Positions 43,348-53,279 are shown, counted from the first letter of the stretch. The stretch: 64,000 nucleotides of DNA from Ancylobacter novellus (GCA_003241695.1 QFPN01000005.1:213017-277016); one strand, 5' to 3'. Notes: a model not told the origin generated them from the sequence alone. Numbers and translations are program-made.

Positions 43348-44229
43348 ATGGGCGCGGTGAAGACTGCCAACCCGCATCCGCAGAGCTACCTCGGGCTCAG
43401 TTGCTGGGCGTTGGATCAGGCAGAAACCAGTCAGCGCCTGTTCTCGGCGGCGATTGCGCCGAGCGAGCTTCAACAGGTCTACGGCGTTGACCCATCACGC
43501 TTGCCGGCCTGGCTGGTGGCCGACCATGAGGCCCGTCGCGGGGTGCTCGTGGATCTGGCGCGCATATACGTCCGTCGTCAGCTCGAAGAAGCCGGCATGC
43601 CGGCGTCCGCCTTGGACAATCCGACCCCTGCGCTCCGGGATCTCGAAGTCGTTCTGTTTCGCAATGCGTGCGCTCTGTTTGAGCCGCCGCAGGAAGCTCC
43701 CGAGCGACGTCCGGGCGAAGACTGGCGGCCGTCGCGAGCGTTGGTCAAACGCGTGGTGTTCGCTCTCTATCTGAGTTCCGAAGACAACGCGCTCAACGCG
43801 ATCGCCCGGACGCTCAATCAAGGTGTGCCGGAGAAGGACGCCAAAGCGTTCAAGCTTACAAAATTCAACGTCCGCAACGCGCTCATGGCTGCGGCTGAAG
43901 ACGACGTGGCATTTGCAAAATATGCGCTCCGGCGCCCACAGCGCAGGCCCGAGTACCCGACCATTCTCGATTGTCGAGCGCGCTTGGCGCTGAACGAGGC
44001 GCGGGCGTTCGAGGTACTTTGGTCCCGCGCTCGGGCCGCGGGTTGGGACTGGCGGCGACCTCTTCCCGATCGCGCGAACGAACTGAAAGAGAGCGGCGAG
44101 CTGTTCCGCGCATTTGACCCGAAAGACGAGGAAGACGTCTTCGAGCCTGTACGCCTTTCTCGGGCGCAGAACCGGCTTATCGACCTCCTGATCAAGACGG
44201 TCGAACGGCCCGCCAAAAGCGCAGCGTAG
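43348..44229 (+). CDS. Element-encoded protein of unknown function
   Basis: The 293-residue protein has no family I recognise. It is soluble and mixed helical, with charged stretches (RRGVLVDLARIYVRRQLEEA near residue 63; WRPSRALVKRVVFALYLSSEDNALNA near 128 in parts) and Trp-rich positions. It starts one base after the excisionase-like gene, so the two are probably co-expressed, and is followed by a second HTH gene and the replication gene. The order suggests a role in replication or regulation of the element, but nothing in the sequence proves it. Confidence 0.65.
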   Translation: MGAVKTANPHPQSYLGLSCWALDQAETSQRLFSAAIAPSELQQVYGVDPSRLPAWLVADHEARRGVLVDLARIYVRRQLEEAGMPASALDNPTPALRDLEVVLFRNACALFEPPQEAPERRPGEDWRPSRALVKRVVFALYLSSEDNALNAIARTLNQGVPEKDAKAFKLTKFNVRNALMAAAEDDVAFAKYALRRPQRRPEYPTILDCRARLALNEARAFEVLWSRARAAGWDWRRPLPDRANELKESGELFRAFDPKDEEDVFEPVRLSRAQNRLIDLLIKTVERPAKSAA

Positions 44230-44309
44230 CGTTCTGGGGGCAAAAAACGCCCGTCGTAACGCAACGCTGTTCGCGGGCATCCTCGCGAGCTCTCGTCGCG
44301 GAGGCAATC

Positions 44310-44597
44310 ATGCACCCCAACCCCGCCCCGAACCTTGTTCTCGTCGCCGAGGCCGCGAGGCGCTCGGGGCTGTCCGTCTCGACAATTCGAAGCGACCGCG
44401 CGTGCGGCGTGCTGGAGGCGGGGGAGATAGATGGCCGGGCGGCGGTCACTGAACGAAGCCTGCGGCACCTGCTGATTGCGCTCGCGAAGCGGCGCCAGGC
44501 GGCCGAACTCCGCCGGTCAGAGCAGCCGCACCGAGCAAAGTCAACGGATCGGTCCAAGCTTAAGCTGATTTGGACGAACCCCAACGCTTCAAAATGA
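44310..44597 (+). CDS. Small helix-turn-helix DNA-binding protein
   Basis: This 95-residue protein has an N-terminal MerR-like helix-turn-helix (LVAEAARRSGLSVSTIRSDR at residues 10-29, then a wing EAGEIDGRAAV) and a basic C-terminal tail. It resembles Xis/AlpA-type phage regulators in size and layout. It sits directly upstream of the primase/RepA-like gene. Target and role are unknown. Confidence 0.6.
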   Translation: MHPNPAPNLVLVAEAARRSGLSVSTIRSDRACGVLEAGEIDGRAAVTERSLRHLLIALAKRRQAAELRRSEQPHRAKSTDRSKLKLIWTNPNASK

Positions 44598-44643
44598 AAG
44601 ACCGGCGCGCCGCGGTAACGGCACGCCGGTCGAAAGGCAGTTC

Positions 44644-47174
44644 ATGGACGGCTTCATAATAGAGCATCCGCCCGCCGAACGGAAGGACTTCGGGGACATC
44701 CTCGGCGGGTTGAATGGGGCGGTCCCGTCGTTCACGGCCAAGACGCCGGGGACTTCGGCAGCTGGACCCGACGTCTTTCGCCATTTCTGGGATCTCGGAT
44801 ACCGCAGGCTCGTCCCCGTCATCCCTCCCGACGCCGCGATCTCGAAGCGGTCGAGCATCACGAAGCGGCTGGCGTCGGGGAGAGACGACCGCGGGAAGGT
44901 GCCCGGCGAGAGATGGGCGGACGGAACGTGGTCGGGCATGCCGTGGGTCACGCACGAAGCGTCCGAGGCCGATCTCATCAAATGGGCCACATGGAGCGCG
45001 GGCGTCGGCGTGAAGGCAGGCGACCTTGGCGACGGGACGTCGCTCGTGATGATCGACGCCGACACGCTCGACGTCGAACGCGCCAAGGCGATCAAAGGCG
45101 CGGTCGAAAAAACCATCGGGAAGCTGCCGGTCCGCGTCGGCCGGTATCCGAAGGCCGGATACCTCGTTCGGGTCCGCGGCGGCTTTCGATACGCGCGCGT
45201 CGAGTTCGGCGCAGAGGACGAGAAGCGCGAACGTGTCGAAATCCTGAGCGACGGAAAGTTCTTCGTCGCGGCGGGCGTCCACCCGACCACGAAGCAGCCG
45301 TATCGCTGGCCAGCGGGAGACCCGCCGGACCTCGCGGACGTGCCGGTCGTCGAGCCGGAGGCCCTCTTGCGCCTGCTCGACACGCTGAAGCTGCTGTTGC
45401 CGAACTGCGGCGAGGTGAAGAAGGAAGGCGCGACAGGTTCCGTCGACCAGGCGGCCTTGCGCGGCGAACCGGAGAAGGTGAAAGCGGCCGTAGAGGCGAC
45501 GCGCAACCGCACGAAGGATTTCCCTTCGCGAGACGAATGGGTCGCTTACGGCTACCTGATCAAGGCCGCCATGGGGCCGGGGCACGAGGCCGAAGCGCTC
45601 GAGCTCTTTCTCGACTGGTCCGACCGCTGGGAGGATCCGTACGAAGACGAGCACGGCGTCAAGGCGAGCAACCCTCACGACTATGCTCAAGCTGAATGGG
45701 CGCGCATGCAACCGCCGTTCAAGGCCGGCGCGTCGAAGCTGTTCGACATCGCGTGCCGGCGTTCCGACGGCGCGTTCACGATGGGCGACGTGTGGTTCGA
45801 AGAACCGGCCCCTCAGATAGACCCGCTGTTCCCCGAGGCCCCGAAGGTCGACCCATTCGCCCACGTCGCGGTCGTCTGCGGCCCCATGGATCCGAAGTCG
45901 ATCCCGTTGCGCGAATGGGTAGTCGAGCCGCGATACCCGCGAGGCGCGGCGGTTGAGCTTGCCGGCGAGCCTGGCATTAACAAGAGCACGCTGATGTTGC
46001 ACGACGCGCTCACGATCGCGACGGGGGCTGAGCGCCTCCTTACAGGCGGCCACTCGACGCCCGAGCGCCTGCACGTTCCGGGGCCGGTTCTCGTTTACAA
46101 CGCCGAAGACAGTCGTGACGAGATGGCTCGACGCCTATCGCGGCGAAGGCGTTCCACGGCCTCGCCGACGTCGAACACCATCCTATCCACCTTTGGTCAG
46201 GGCTTGATCGACACCTAACTGTTGTTCAACGCGCGGCGGCAAACGGTGGCGTGACCCGAACACCGGCCCTCGGCGAACTTGAAGGCTTCATCCTGCGACA
46301 GGGAATTGTCGCAGTGTTCCTTGACCCGCAGGTCAGCCTCGGCCGTGGTCTCATTGAGAACGCGACCGAAGACATGAACGATTTGCTTCAAGAGCTCCAC
46401 GCTCTCGCGGCGCGGTGCAACTGCGCGGTCGCGGTCGTGCACCATACGGCCAAAAACTCGCGCAACCTGGCGGGCGATATGGCGGCCGGGCGCGGCGCGT
46501 TCTCGGCGGCCGGGAAAGTGCGCGGCTTCTTCACGGCAGTGCGGGTCACGCCGGAAGATGCGGAAGCGTGGGGCTTCGGCGAAGCCAAGGGGCTGATCCG
46601 GATCGACTACGCGAAGGTTTCGCATGGTCCGGTGCCCGACGTTCCGCTCGTACTCAGAGTGCGCGGCGCGCCCGTCGGGAACGGCGCAGGGATGCCCACC
46701 GCCGCGGAGGCGTTTGAGGGCAGTCCGGCGGAGCTTCATCGGATGTTGGGCGATCAGGCTCCCGTGCTCGAGGTTGTGGGCATGGGGCGCGCCGCGGCTT
46801 CGCCAAAAGCTGCGTCTCCCGGCGCAGCGTCGAGAGAGCGGCGCAAGGCGGTCGCCGATGCGGTCGCCAAAGTCATGTGCGAGCGAGCGGAGGTTCGGCT
46901 TTCGGACATCCGGCCGGAGATCACGCAGGCCCTCAATGAGGCCGGCGTAACGATCAGTCAGGACCGCGCTCTTATCACCGACATCGTCCAGTCGACCCTG
47001 TCTGGAGAAGGCGTCCAGATTATGCGGGACGGACAAACTGTCCGCGTTCAGGCGCTCAAGGTTGGTGTGGGAAGAACTGCGCCGTGGGTTGTTCGGCTGT
47101 CTGACAATTTGTCCGAACGGTCGCTTGAGAACCTTGAGAACGGCGTATGTCACATTCTCAAGCGAAAAAGATGA
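44644..47174 (+). pseudogene. Primase-polymerase/RepA-like helicase gene with a frameshift
   Basis: The N-terminal half (44644-about 46140) has a bifunctional primase-polymerase-like domain (DGTSLVMIDADTLDVERAKA near residue 135; EILSDGKFFVAAGVHP near 200). It is followed by the start of a RecA-like domain with Walker A VELAGEPGINKSTLM near residue 437 and YNAEDSRDEMARRL. At about 46140 the frame breaks; shifting back one base restores a RepA-type continuation (FHGLADVEHH..., then VAVFLDPQVSLGRG Walker B, VAVVHHTAKNSRN, and GRGAFSAAGKVRGFF) running to 47174. A lost G in a tcg-gcg-gcg run is the simplest cause. The product would start replication of the element if repaired. Programmed slippage is possible but less likely. 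Confidence 0.78.
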
Positions 47175-47360
47175 GCAAAATCAATGCTTGAGAGCTTGAG
47201 AAACTTGAGACTCCTACGGAGGGACTGGCGCCGCTCTCAAGCGGCCGCCCTCCGCAGTCGTAGGCCGGGTTTGAGAACTAAGAGCAGACGGAGACTTGGC
47301 CAAGAGCGGCGCCTGATCGTGTGCGGCGACTCGATAGCTCAACGAACATTTCGCTTGAGA
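47123..47360. repeat. Iteron-like array of CTTGAGA repeats, possible replication origin
   Basis: About nine copies of (G/A/C)CTTGAGA or near matches occur in 240 bp: direct copies at 47123, 47133, 47186, 47194, 47203, 47270 and 47353, and inverted copies at 47156-47164 and 47235-47242. Three of them run almost head to tail at 47186-47210. The array begins in the 3' end of the primase/RepA-like gene and fills the gap to the next gene, as iterons of replication origins often do. Confidence 0.6.
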
Positions 47361-47444
47361 GGACGCTGGTGAGCGCCCGGAAGGCCGCCGTTCCGGGCAG
47401 ATCATCGTTCTCGAAGACGTCCGAAAGACTTGGGGGCTTCGGAG

Positions 47445-48908
47445 ATGGGCGTGAACGGCGGCCCTTGGGAAAAATACGCCGCCCCGGCGGCGCAACCCGC
47501 CTCGGCGCCCGCGGGTGAACCGCCGTGGATCAAGTACCAGTCCCAGGCCGCCGCGCCGGCTGCTCCTGCACCGCCGCAAAACTCGAGCATCGCCGCGGAC
47601 GTCGCGAAGTCCGGAGGGGTCGGGCTGGTCGAAGGCCTGATCGGCTCCGCGGGCATGCTCGGCGACGTCAATGACTTGCTCGGCCGCGGGACCGCCTGGG
47701 TAGCAAGCAAGCTCGCAGGCGATCAGGTCGACGCCGCGACGCGCGCCGCGCTCGACGCCATCGCACCGCCCTCGGCGACGCCTTCGACGCTTGGCCCGCG
47801 CGCCGCAGCCGCCGCGCAGGGTCGTCTGGACGCCACGCGACGCGACATCAACACAGCCACTGCGCCCGCGTATCGAGCCGCCGAGAGACATCTGCTCGAC
47901 GCCGAGGCCTTCGCACCGATCGCCGCAGATCCGGCGTTCCAAGCCTCGTTGCGCCGCCTGAAGGCCGATGAAGTGCTCGGGCCAACTTATCGGGATATGC
48001 CCGACCAATCCGTCGCCGTAGTGGACGCAGTCACGAAGGACATGCGCGACCGCGGCGTTGCGCTGAGCAATGCCGCGAACCCCGGTTTTTCGAGCCAGGC
48101 GGCCGGTCTGTACGGCGCGGGCGCCGCTGACGCCCGGTCGATCGCCCGCGATCCGGCGCGCGGTGGTTCGGCGGCGTATGACGAAGCGTTGACTCAACAG
48201 GCGCAGGCGCGACGGCAGCAGCTCGAACCGCTCGAGCAGGGGCCGCTCGGCCGGATCGCGGCGGCGTCGACCACGCCGGCGGCCTATGCCGAAATCCTTC
48301 CGGCCCGCCCGCTCTCAGGCGGGACTGATGAGGTGGTCGCCGCAGTCATGGGGCTCGAGCGACAGGACCCCGGACTCCCCGCGACGCTCGTGCGCCAGAG
48401 CCTCGCGGACAGTTTCGACCAAGCCCGCCGACGGATCGCGACGGGCGAGAACCAATCCGTCGGCGGGCGCTTCGCGAACGCCGTCGCCGGCACGCCCGAA
48501 CAGCGCGCCAATCTCGACGCCATTCTCGAAGCTGTCGCGCGGCCCGATGCACGTGATCAGGTCTCCGACCTGTTCGACGTGCTGCGCGCCACCAGCCGGC
48601 GTCGGCCGATGGGCAGCCCGACGGAAGCCAACCGCATGGTCAACGAAGGGCTGGACAGGATCGGGATCCCCATGGCGCTCGCCTCGGCCCCGGCGTCGGC
48701 CGGCTCGACGTTTTTCCGCGAGATTGGCGACCGGCTTCGTCTCGGCGCTCGAGACAGATCCCTCTCGCGGCTCGCGGACCTTGTCACCGCTCCCGACAGC
48801 GTGGAGCGGCTGCGCGAGCTCGCGATGCAGCCGCAGACTTTTCCGATGGCGGACCTTCTTCGACGACAGGTTGTCCAGACGCCGGCCGCGATCGAAGCAG
48901 GGCGCTGA
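47445..48908 (+). CDS. Phage ejection/internal virion-like protein
   Basis: The 487-residue protein is Ala-rich and helical. It opens with repeated GPWEKYAAP/PPWIKYQ modules typical of alphaproteobacterial phage proteins that sit inside the virion or are ejected with DNA. A hydrophobic Gly-rich stretch lies near residues 60-85, followed by long amphipathic helices. No capsid or tail genes remain nearby, so it is probably a leftover of a prophage. An alternative TTG start at 47430 exists. The last part is repeated in decayed form just downstream. Recognition rests on the N-terminal modules and composition. Confidence 0.55.
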   Translation: MGVNGGPWEKYAAPAAQPASAPAGEPPWIKYQSQAAAPAAPAPPQNSSIAADVAKSGGVGLVEGLIGSAGMLGDVNDLLGRGTAWVASKLAGDQVDAATRAALDAIAPPSATPSTLGPRAAAAAQGRLDATRRDINTATAPAYRAAERHLLDAEAFAPIAADPAFQASLRRLKADEVLGPTYRDMPDQSVAVVDAVTKDMRDRGVALSNAANPGFSSQAAGLYGAGAADARSIARDPARGGSAAYDEALTQQAQARRQQLEPLEQGPLGRIAAASTTPAAYAEILPARPLSGGTDEVVAAVMGLERQDPGLPATLVRQSLADSFDQARRRIATGENQSVGGRFANAVAGTPEQRANLDAILEAVARPDARDQVSDLFDVLRATSRRRPMGSPTEANRMVNEGLDRIGIPMALASAPASAGSTFFREIGDRLRLGARDRSLSRLADLVTAPDSVERLRELAMQPQTFPMADLLRRQVVQTPAAIEAGR

Positions 48909-48957
48909 AGAACCTCTCGCCGTGACCGCGGCCATCTTGGCCCGTCAGGGGCGCGAA

Positions 48958-49149
48958 GGGTTTCAGGCCAAGCGCCGACCGTATCCGCCTTGCGGCGCGC
49001 GATAGAGCGCATGCGCAGCTCGCCGACCTGTTCACCGCCGCGAACAGCGTCGAGCTTATCCGCGAACTCGCCGCGCCGAGGGCCGTCTCGCCGCGATGTT
49101 CGCGCGCCAAGCGGCGCAGACGCCAGCAGCGAATGAGGCGGGGCGGTAG
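48958..49149 (+). pseudogene. Decayed duplicate of the 3' end of the ejection-like gene
   Basis: Read in the right frame, this stretch encodes ADRIRLAARDRAHAQLADLF, parallel to GDRLRLGARDRSLSRLADLV of the preceding gene, then NSVELIRELAA against DSVERLRELAM. After a frame change comes RQAAQTPAANEAGR and a stop, against RQVVQTPAAIEAGR and a stop. It is therefore the broken tail of a second, diverged copy. No start codon or complete domain remains. Confidence 0.72.
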
Positions 49150-49208
49150 GCGTTAGCTCAGGCGCTTTATCGTTGCGTACGGCTGCCCTTAGCTTCCTTG
49201 CGAGGCAC

Positions 49209-49352
49209 CTACTTAACCTCGGCCTGCTTCTGCTCGTCGGCAGGATCTTTGTAAGGGCCTTCGGGACGCTTCTCGTGCCGGTCTTCGCGATCCGCTTGGT
49301 GGGAATCCTGTTTCTCGTTCTCGGGGAGTTTGTTGTCTCGATCTTCAGCCAT
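49209..49352 (-). CDS. Small hydrophilic protein of unknown function
   Basis: A 47-residue, highly charged product (MAEDRDNKLPENEKQDSHQA at the start, ending QKQAEVK) has a good ribosome site, GGAGCAGGAT, directly before its ATG. It is rich in Asp, Glu, Lys, Gln and lacks hydrophobic core residues, suggesting an unstructured protein. The frame is open further upstream, but that part looks like random GC-rich translation. No family is recognised. Confidence 0.45.
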   Translation of the reverse strand: MAEDRDNKLPENEKQDSHQADREDRHEKRPEGPYKDPADEQKQAEVK

Positions 49353-49706
49353 ATCCTGCTCCGGGTTCGGGCCACCTGCCGAAACGTCCGGCGACGCCGT
49401 TTGATCCGAAGACCGCGCTCCTTCGTTCGAGCGTTGACGCTCGCCCAAGGCCGCAGGCGACGCTTGAAGGCCGAGCGGAGCCGAGCCAGCTTGAGGACGA
49501 ACACCCGCGCGGCGCTGGGCGTGAACGATCGGGCGCGGTCGGCGAAGGCGGCACGCGGAATTATCAGGAAACGCCTTACCTATCAAACAGCTAACTAAAT
49601 GTCGCAGAAAACGTTGATTTTAGAGGCGATTCGCCTATATTTTATTGGTGCTCCTGACGCGAATTCCTGGGCTCGTTCCAGCCGCTCCCGCAGCAGGGAG
49701 ATAGCG

Positions 49707-50456
49707 TCAGGAGCCGCCGAACTTCGGCACCACATTCCACACATTGAAGTCCTTCTTCATGATTGCGGTGCTGACGTCCAAGCGGCGTAGCCCGCTTTTG
49801 CTGAGCGCATATTGGGCCAACTCCCTTTTCACCTCGCCCGTTTTGCCATCCAAATGTCGTTCGTTTCTGATAGACGCGAGCGCCCCTAAAGTTACATCCA
49901 GCAGCTGCAACATGGGTTCTTTGGATGATTTCAGTGGCTCAATGGCCTTAACACAACTTGTGTAAGTCTTCGAATAGCGGTGACACTCATCCGTGGCCAA
50001 CGCGAGCGCGTAGCTTGCCAGGTCGGCAGTACAATCGCCATCGTCTGGATGGATATACAGCAGTGAGTCAGAACAGTAATACCTAATAGGTCGGTGAAGC
50101 AAAAGCTGGTAATACATTTTGCTAACGGTAGCCGATCGCTTTTTTGCTCCACTCAATGCGTGATTGTACTTAGAAAAAGGCGCAAAACGTATATGAAATT
50201 GCAATCTTTTATTCTGGATGAGGGCGAACAAAAGATCTATAAACTGCTTGTGAATAATTCCTCCCGTAAAATTAGCATTAGACCATTTTATTTCTGATTT
50301 TCTACCAGCGACTATATCACGGCATTGCTGGCGTATCTCAGATACGCTTTCTCTAAATATAGCAAGACCGCCCACTGCCATCCATGGATCGGTCAGGTGG
50401 CTGGATTCGTCGCAATAGTATAGAATGCGCCGACGCGGGCTTTCCTCGCCAGTCAC
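49707..50456 (-). CDS. DUF3800 family protein
   Basis: The 249-residue product has the DUF3800 start RILYYCDESSHLTDPWMAVGG (first acidic residues of an RNase H-like fold, read in parts) followed by SEIKWSNAN and later LLYIHPDDGDCTADLASYAL, with acidic residues that may bind metal. GTG 50456 gives a normal-length protein; the frame is open to 50612. Base composition is much more AT-rich than its neighbours, a sign of recent transfer. DUF3800 genes are frequent on mobile elements and in defence islands, but the activity is not established. Confidence 0.75.
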   Translation of the reverse strand: MTGEESPRRRILYYCDESSHLTDPWMAVGGLAIFRESVSEIRQQCRDIVAGRKSEIKWSNANFTGGIIHKQFIDLLFALIQNKRLQFHIRFAPFSKYNHALSGAKKRSATVSKMYYQLLLHRPIRYYCSDSLLYIHPDDGDCTADLASYALALATDECHRYSKTYTSCVKAIEPLKSSKEPMLQLLDVTLGALASIRNERHLDGKTGEVKRELAQYALSKSGLRRLDVSTAIMKKDFNVWNVVPKFGGS

Positions 50457-50789
50457 TACTTGTTCCGGATTGTCGCATAGCTGCAATAGAATCAGAGGTT
50501 GCGAGCGTGCCAGAGCAAAAGCAGATCGACAAGTTCCGCGACGCCGACCGCGGTCTGCAGACGGACGACAATCCGGAAGGGGCGCGCACTTAACCCTCCC
50601 CAGCCCGCCCACCCCGGCGGACTGTTTTTGCTCGCCTTGATCCCGCCGCTATGCCCGGATAGCATATACTCGTCGGACCGATCCGGCCCGCCCTGATGGG
50701 GCCGCGCCCAGTCTCCGATTCCCGAGACATCACTACGTCGCGTGGCAGATCACTCGAGAGACGAGTCCGCCCGCGTCCAAAAGGACAGA

Positions 50790-50936
50790 ATGAACACGCA
50801 TACCGAAATCGCACTTGTCGCCACGCAGCCTTGCGGCGACGCTCCTACCCACATCCCGGCCGCAGAATGGCGGCCCGAACCCTGCGGCCTCTCCCGAGAG
50901 GAGATGCGCGAGATCGTCGCCGAAATGCTCGGCTGA
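50790..50936 (+). CDS. 48-aa mini-protein with its own terminator
   Basis: The short gene encodes a 48-residue protein starting MNTHTEIALVATQPCGDAPT and ending SREEMREIVAEMLG. It has a strong AAAAGGACAGA ribosome site before ATG 50790 and a clear terminator 22 bp after its stop, so it looks like a real single-gene unit. The C-terminal amphipathic helix may bind a partner. No family is recognised. Confidence 0.6.
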   Translation: MNTHTEIALVATQPCGDAPTHIPAAEWRPEPCGLSREEMREIVAEMLG

Positions 50937-50957
50937 CGCCGCATCGCAGAAATGAGG

Positions 50958-50987
50958 AAGCCCGCCGAAATGGCGGGCTTTTTTTCG
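50958..50987 (+). terminator. Rho-independent terminator after the mini-gene
   Basis: The stem AAGCCCGCC and GGCGGGCTT with a short GAAAT loop is followed by TTTTTTT on the plus strand, a standard intrinsic terminator. It suits the 48-codon gene just upstream. Confidence 0.85.
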
Positions 50988-51527
50988 GGCTCTCGCCGCC
51001 GCGTGCGCTTTCCTGTCTGTCGTCGCGGCGCTCGGGAAAGATCGTCGGAACCTCCGGCTCCCGGCGGTTGAAGTCGGCCGGAACTCTGGTCGATCCCGAC
51101 GCGGCTCAGGTTGAGGCTTGGGCGGTCGACAGCGCGGCGTGGAGCGGCGAGGCGGGGGTTCCCTTTCGAGCGCCCCACGGCCGGTGCCGCCCATTGCCGC
51201 TGTCGGGTCTCGCGCTCGCCTGCGTTGGGTTGTTCTCTTGTGGACGGGGCGGATAGCGCTCGGCGGGATCGCTGTGAGGTGGGGCCTCGGAGCGTTCATG
51301 CTCTTTTGCCCATGCCTTGCCCATTCAGATGGCCCCGACAAGGCGCAGGCCTCTCCGAGCGGCGAGCGATCGGCCGGCTGCGCGCACTGCGGCGGCCTCT
51401 CCGTCGTCGGCCGCGTTAAGCACTTATGCCCGAGCGCAGGGTAGGCGCGTGAATTGTCTATCGCCCGGCCAACGCCCATCTATAGTTGTATCCGGGCCAA
51501 GCTCGGCCGGGCTTCGAGGCGGCGTCG
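50988..51527. other. Interval without a supported gene
   Basis: About 540 bp separate the mini-gene terminator from the secreted protease. Several open frames of up to 108 codons exist on both strands, but they have no good ribosome site or recognisable domain and arise easily in GC-rich DNA. I see no repeats or RNA genes. Confidence 0.5.
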
Positions 51528-52988
51528 ATGAGAGGGTTTGCGCGGGCGTTCCTGGCGGCGGCGACCGTCGCGCTGTCCGTCTCCGGAGCGGCGGCGCAAT
51601 CCCCGGATCTCCGCGCCGCGGAGCGGGCCTTCTTCTCGTTGTCGACCAAGGAGCGGTACGAGCTCCCGCTTCTGCTCATCGCGAACGGCAACTACAACGG
51701 CATGAGCACGGGCGACTTCGGCCCTCGGCTGTTTCGCGCGATCCGGGAATACCAGGCGTCGATCGGGGCGACCCAAACCGGCTATCTCAGCTCCGACCAA
51801 TTCGCCAGGCTGCGCGTCGCCGGCTACACGGCCATTTCGGGATGGGGCTTCGTAGAGGTCCAGCACCCGCTCACGAACGCCAAGCTCAACGTGCCGTTGA
51901 AGGCCGCGCCGCAGCGCCAGCACACGAAGCGCGGCTACGCCTTCGAAGCCTATGACGGCACAGTGAGCGTCGACTTCTCTTTCTTCTCCGCCTCGGAATC
52001 GTCGCTCGAGCTGCTCTATGCGCGCCTTGGCTCAGCCTGACCGGGCCGGAAGATCGATTACAAGGTCATTCGTCCGCTGTTCTTCGCGATCGCCGGCAGC
52101 ACGGGAAGCCGCGGCTTTTACACCCGGCACCAGATGGCGCGCGGCGGCGGCGTCGGCTTCACCACGAGTTGGGACCTGCAGCGCGTCTACCGCGGCGACC
52201 GCATCGCCAACATGATGTCGAACCTGTTCGTCGTTCCGCTCGACGGCAGCGCCGAGCCTCCGGTCAATCAGGTTGCGCTCACGCCGCCGACGGCCCCTGC
52301 GCCCGCCGCACCTGCGCCTTCTCCCCCGCCAGTCGTGGCGATCCCTTCTCCTCCGAAGGTGGGCGGAGGAACGAGAACGGGCTTCTTCATCGCCTCAAAG
52401 CGGATGCTGACGAACGCCCACGTCGTGGAAGGCTGCGAACAGGTGACGGTCGCCGTGGGACAATTGAAGGGTGGGGGCCGCGTTCTGGCGCGCGACAAAG
52501 TCAACGACCTGGCGCTGATCGAAACGGAGAACCCTGGCGAGGTTGTTGCGAAGCTTCGGTCCGGCGCGCGCTTGGGCGAAGATGTCGCCGCCTTCGGGTA
52601 TCCGCTCACGAGCATTCTCGCCACGAGCGGAAACTTCACCCGTGGGAGCATTACGGCAACGGCCGGCCTCGGCGACGATACCGCTCATCTGCAGATGTCC
52701 GCACCGGTGCAATCCGGAAATAGCGGTGGCCCGCTGCTCGACGAAAGCGGGAACGTCATTGGCGTGGTCGACTCCAAGCTTTCTGCGAGCGAGACCTTGC
52801 GGTTGGCGGTTCGAAACAACGAGTTCCCGCAGAACGTCAATTTCGCGATCAAGAGTTCGGTCGCTCAGACGTTTCTCGAGACGCACGGGACTGCTTTCGA
52901 CGTCGGCGCTCCCGGCGACACGTTTAAGCCCGCCGACCTGGCCGCGAAGGCGCAGAGCTTTTCCGGGATCATCGAATGTCGGCCATAG
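51528..52988 (+). pseudogene. Secreted trypsin-like serine protease with an in-frame TGA
   Basis: The frame encodes about 486 residues: a signal peptide ending SGAAAQ, a peptidoglycan-binding-like domain (FGPRLFRAIREYQASIGATQ near residue 65), a linker domain (KIDYKVIRPLFFAIAG; GFYTRHQMA), a Pro-rich spacer, and a trypsin-like domain. The catalytic triad is intact: His in LTNAHVVEG, Asp in VNDLALIE, Ser in SGNSGGPL. A TGA at 52038-52040 separates the N-terminal domain from the rest in the same reading frame. The protease half has no signal peptide of its own, so the gene is probably inactive unless the stop is read through. Confidence 0.75.
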
Positions 52989-53279
52989 CCCCGGCCTATG
53001 GGGCGGCCTCTGGGAAGTCATCGACGATCTACCGTCAGAACCTCACGGGCGCGGCGGGTGCTGAAGTTGAAGGCACGGACAATGACGGAGCCGCCCCAGC
53101 TCCGCAGATTCTGAACGGGAACATAGCGGCTTACGCTCATAGACGCGTCAAGAGTGATTGAGACAATATCAAGCTGGCAATCTCGCTCAGAAAAAACAAA
53201 TCACCCATCGCAGCCTCCCTCTCGGAAGACCGTGAATCACACCTCAAACTGAATTAATAGGTCCTGAGCCTAGGCCCGC

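Noticed and set aside
49353..49586. Longer version of the small minus-strand gene, and the 141-codon ORF on the opposite strand
   Set aside because: Composition changes to random GC-rich translation upstream of ATG 49352, which has the good ribosome site; the opposite frame is its shadow.
51118..51444. 108-codon ORF before the protease gene
   Set aside because: It has no ribosome site, no recognised domain, and two overlapping frames of similar length.
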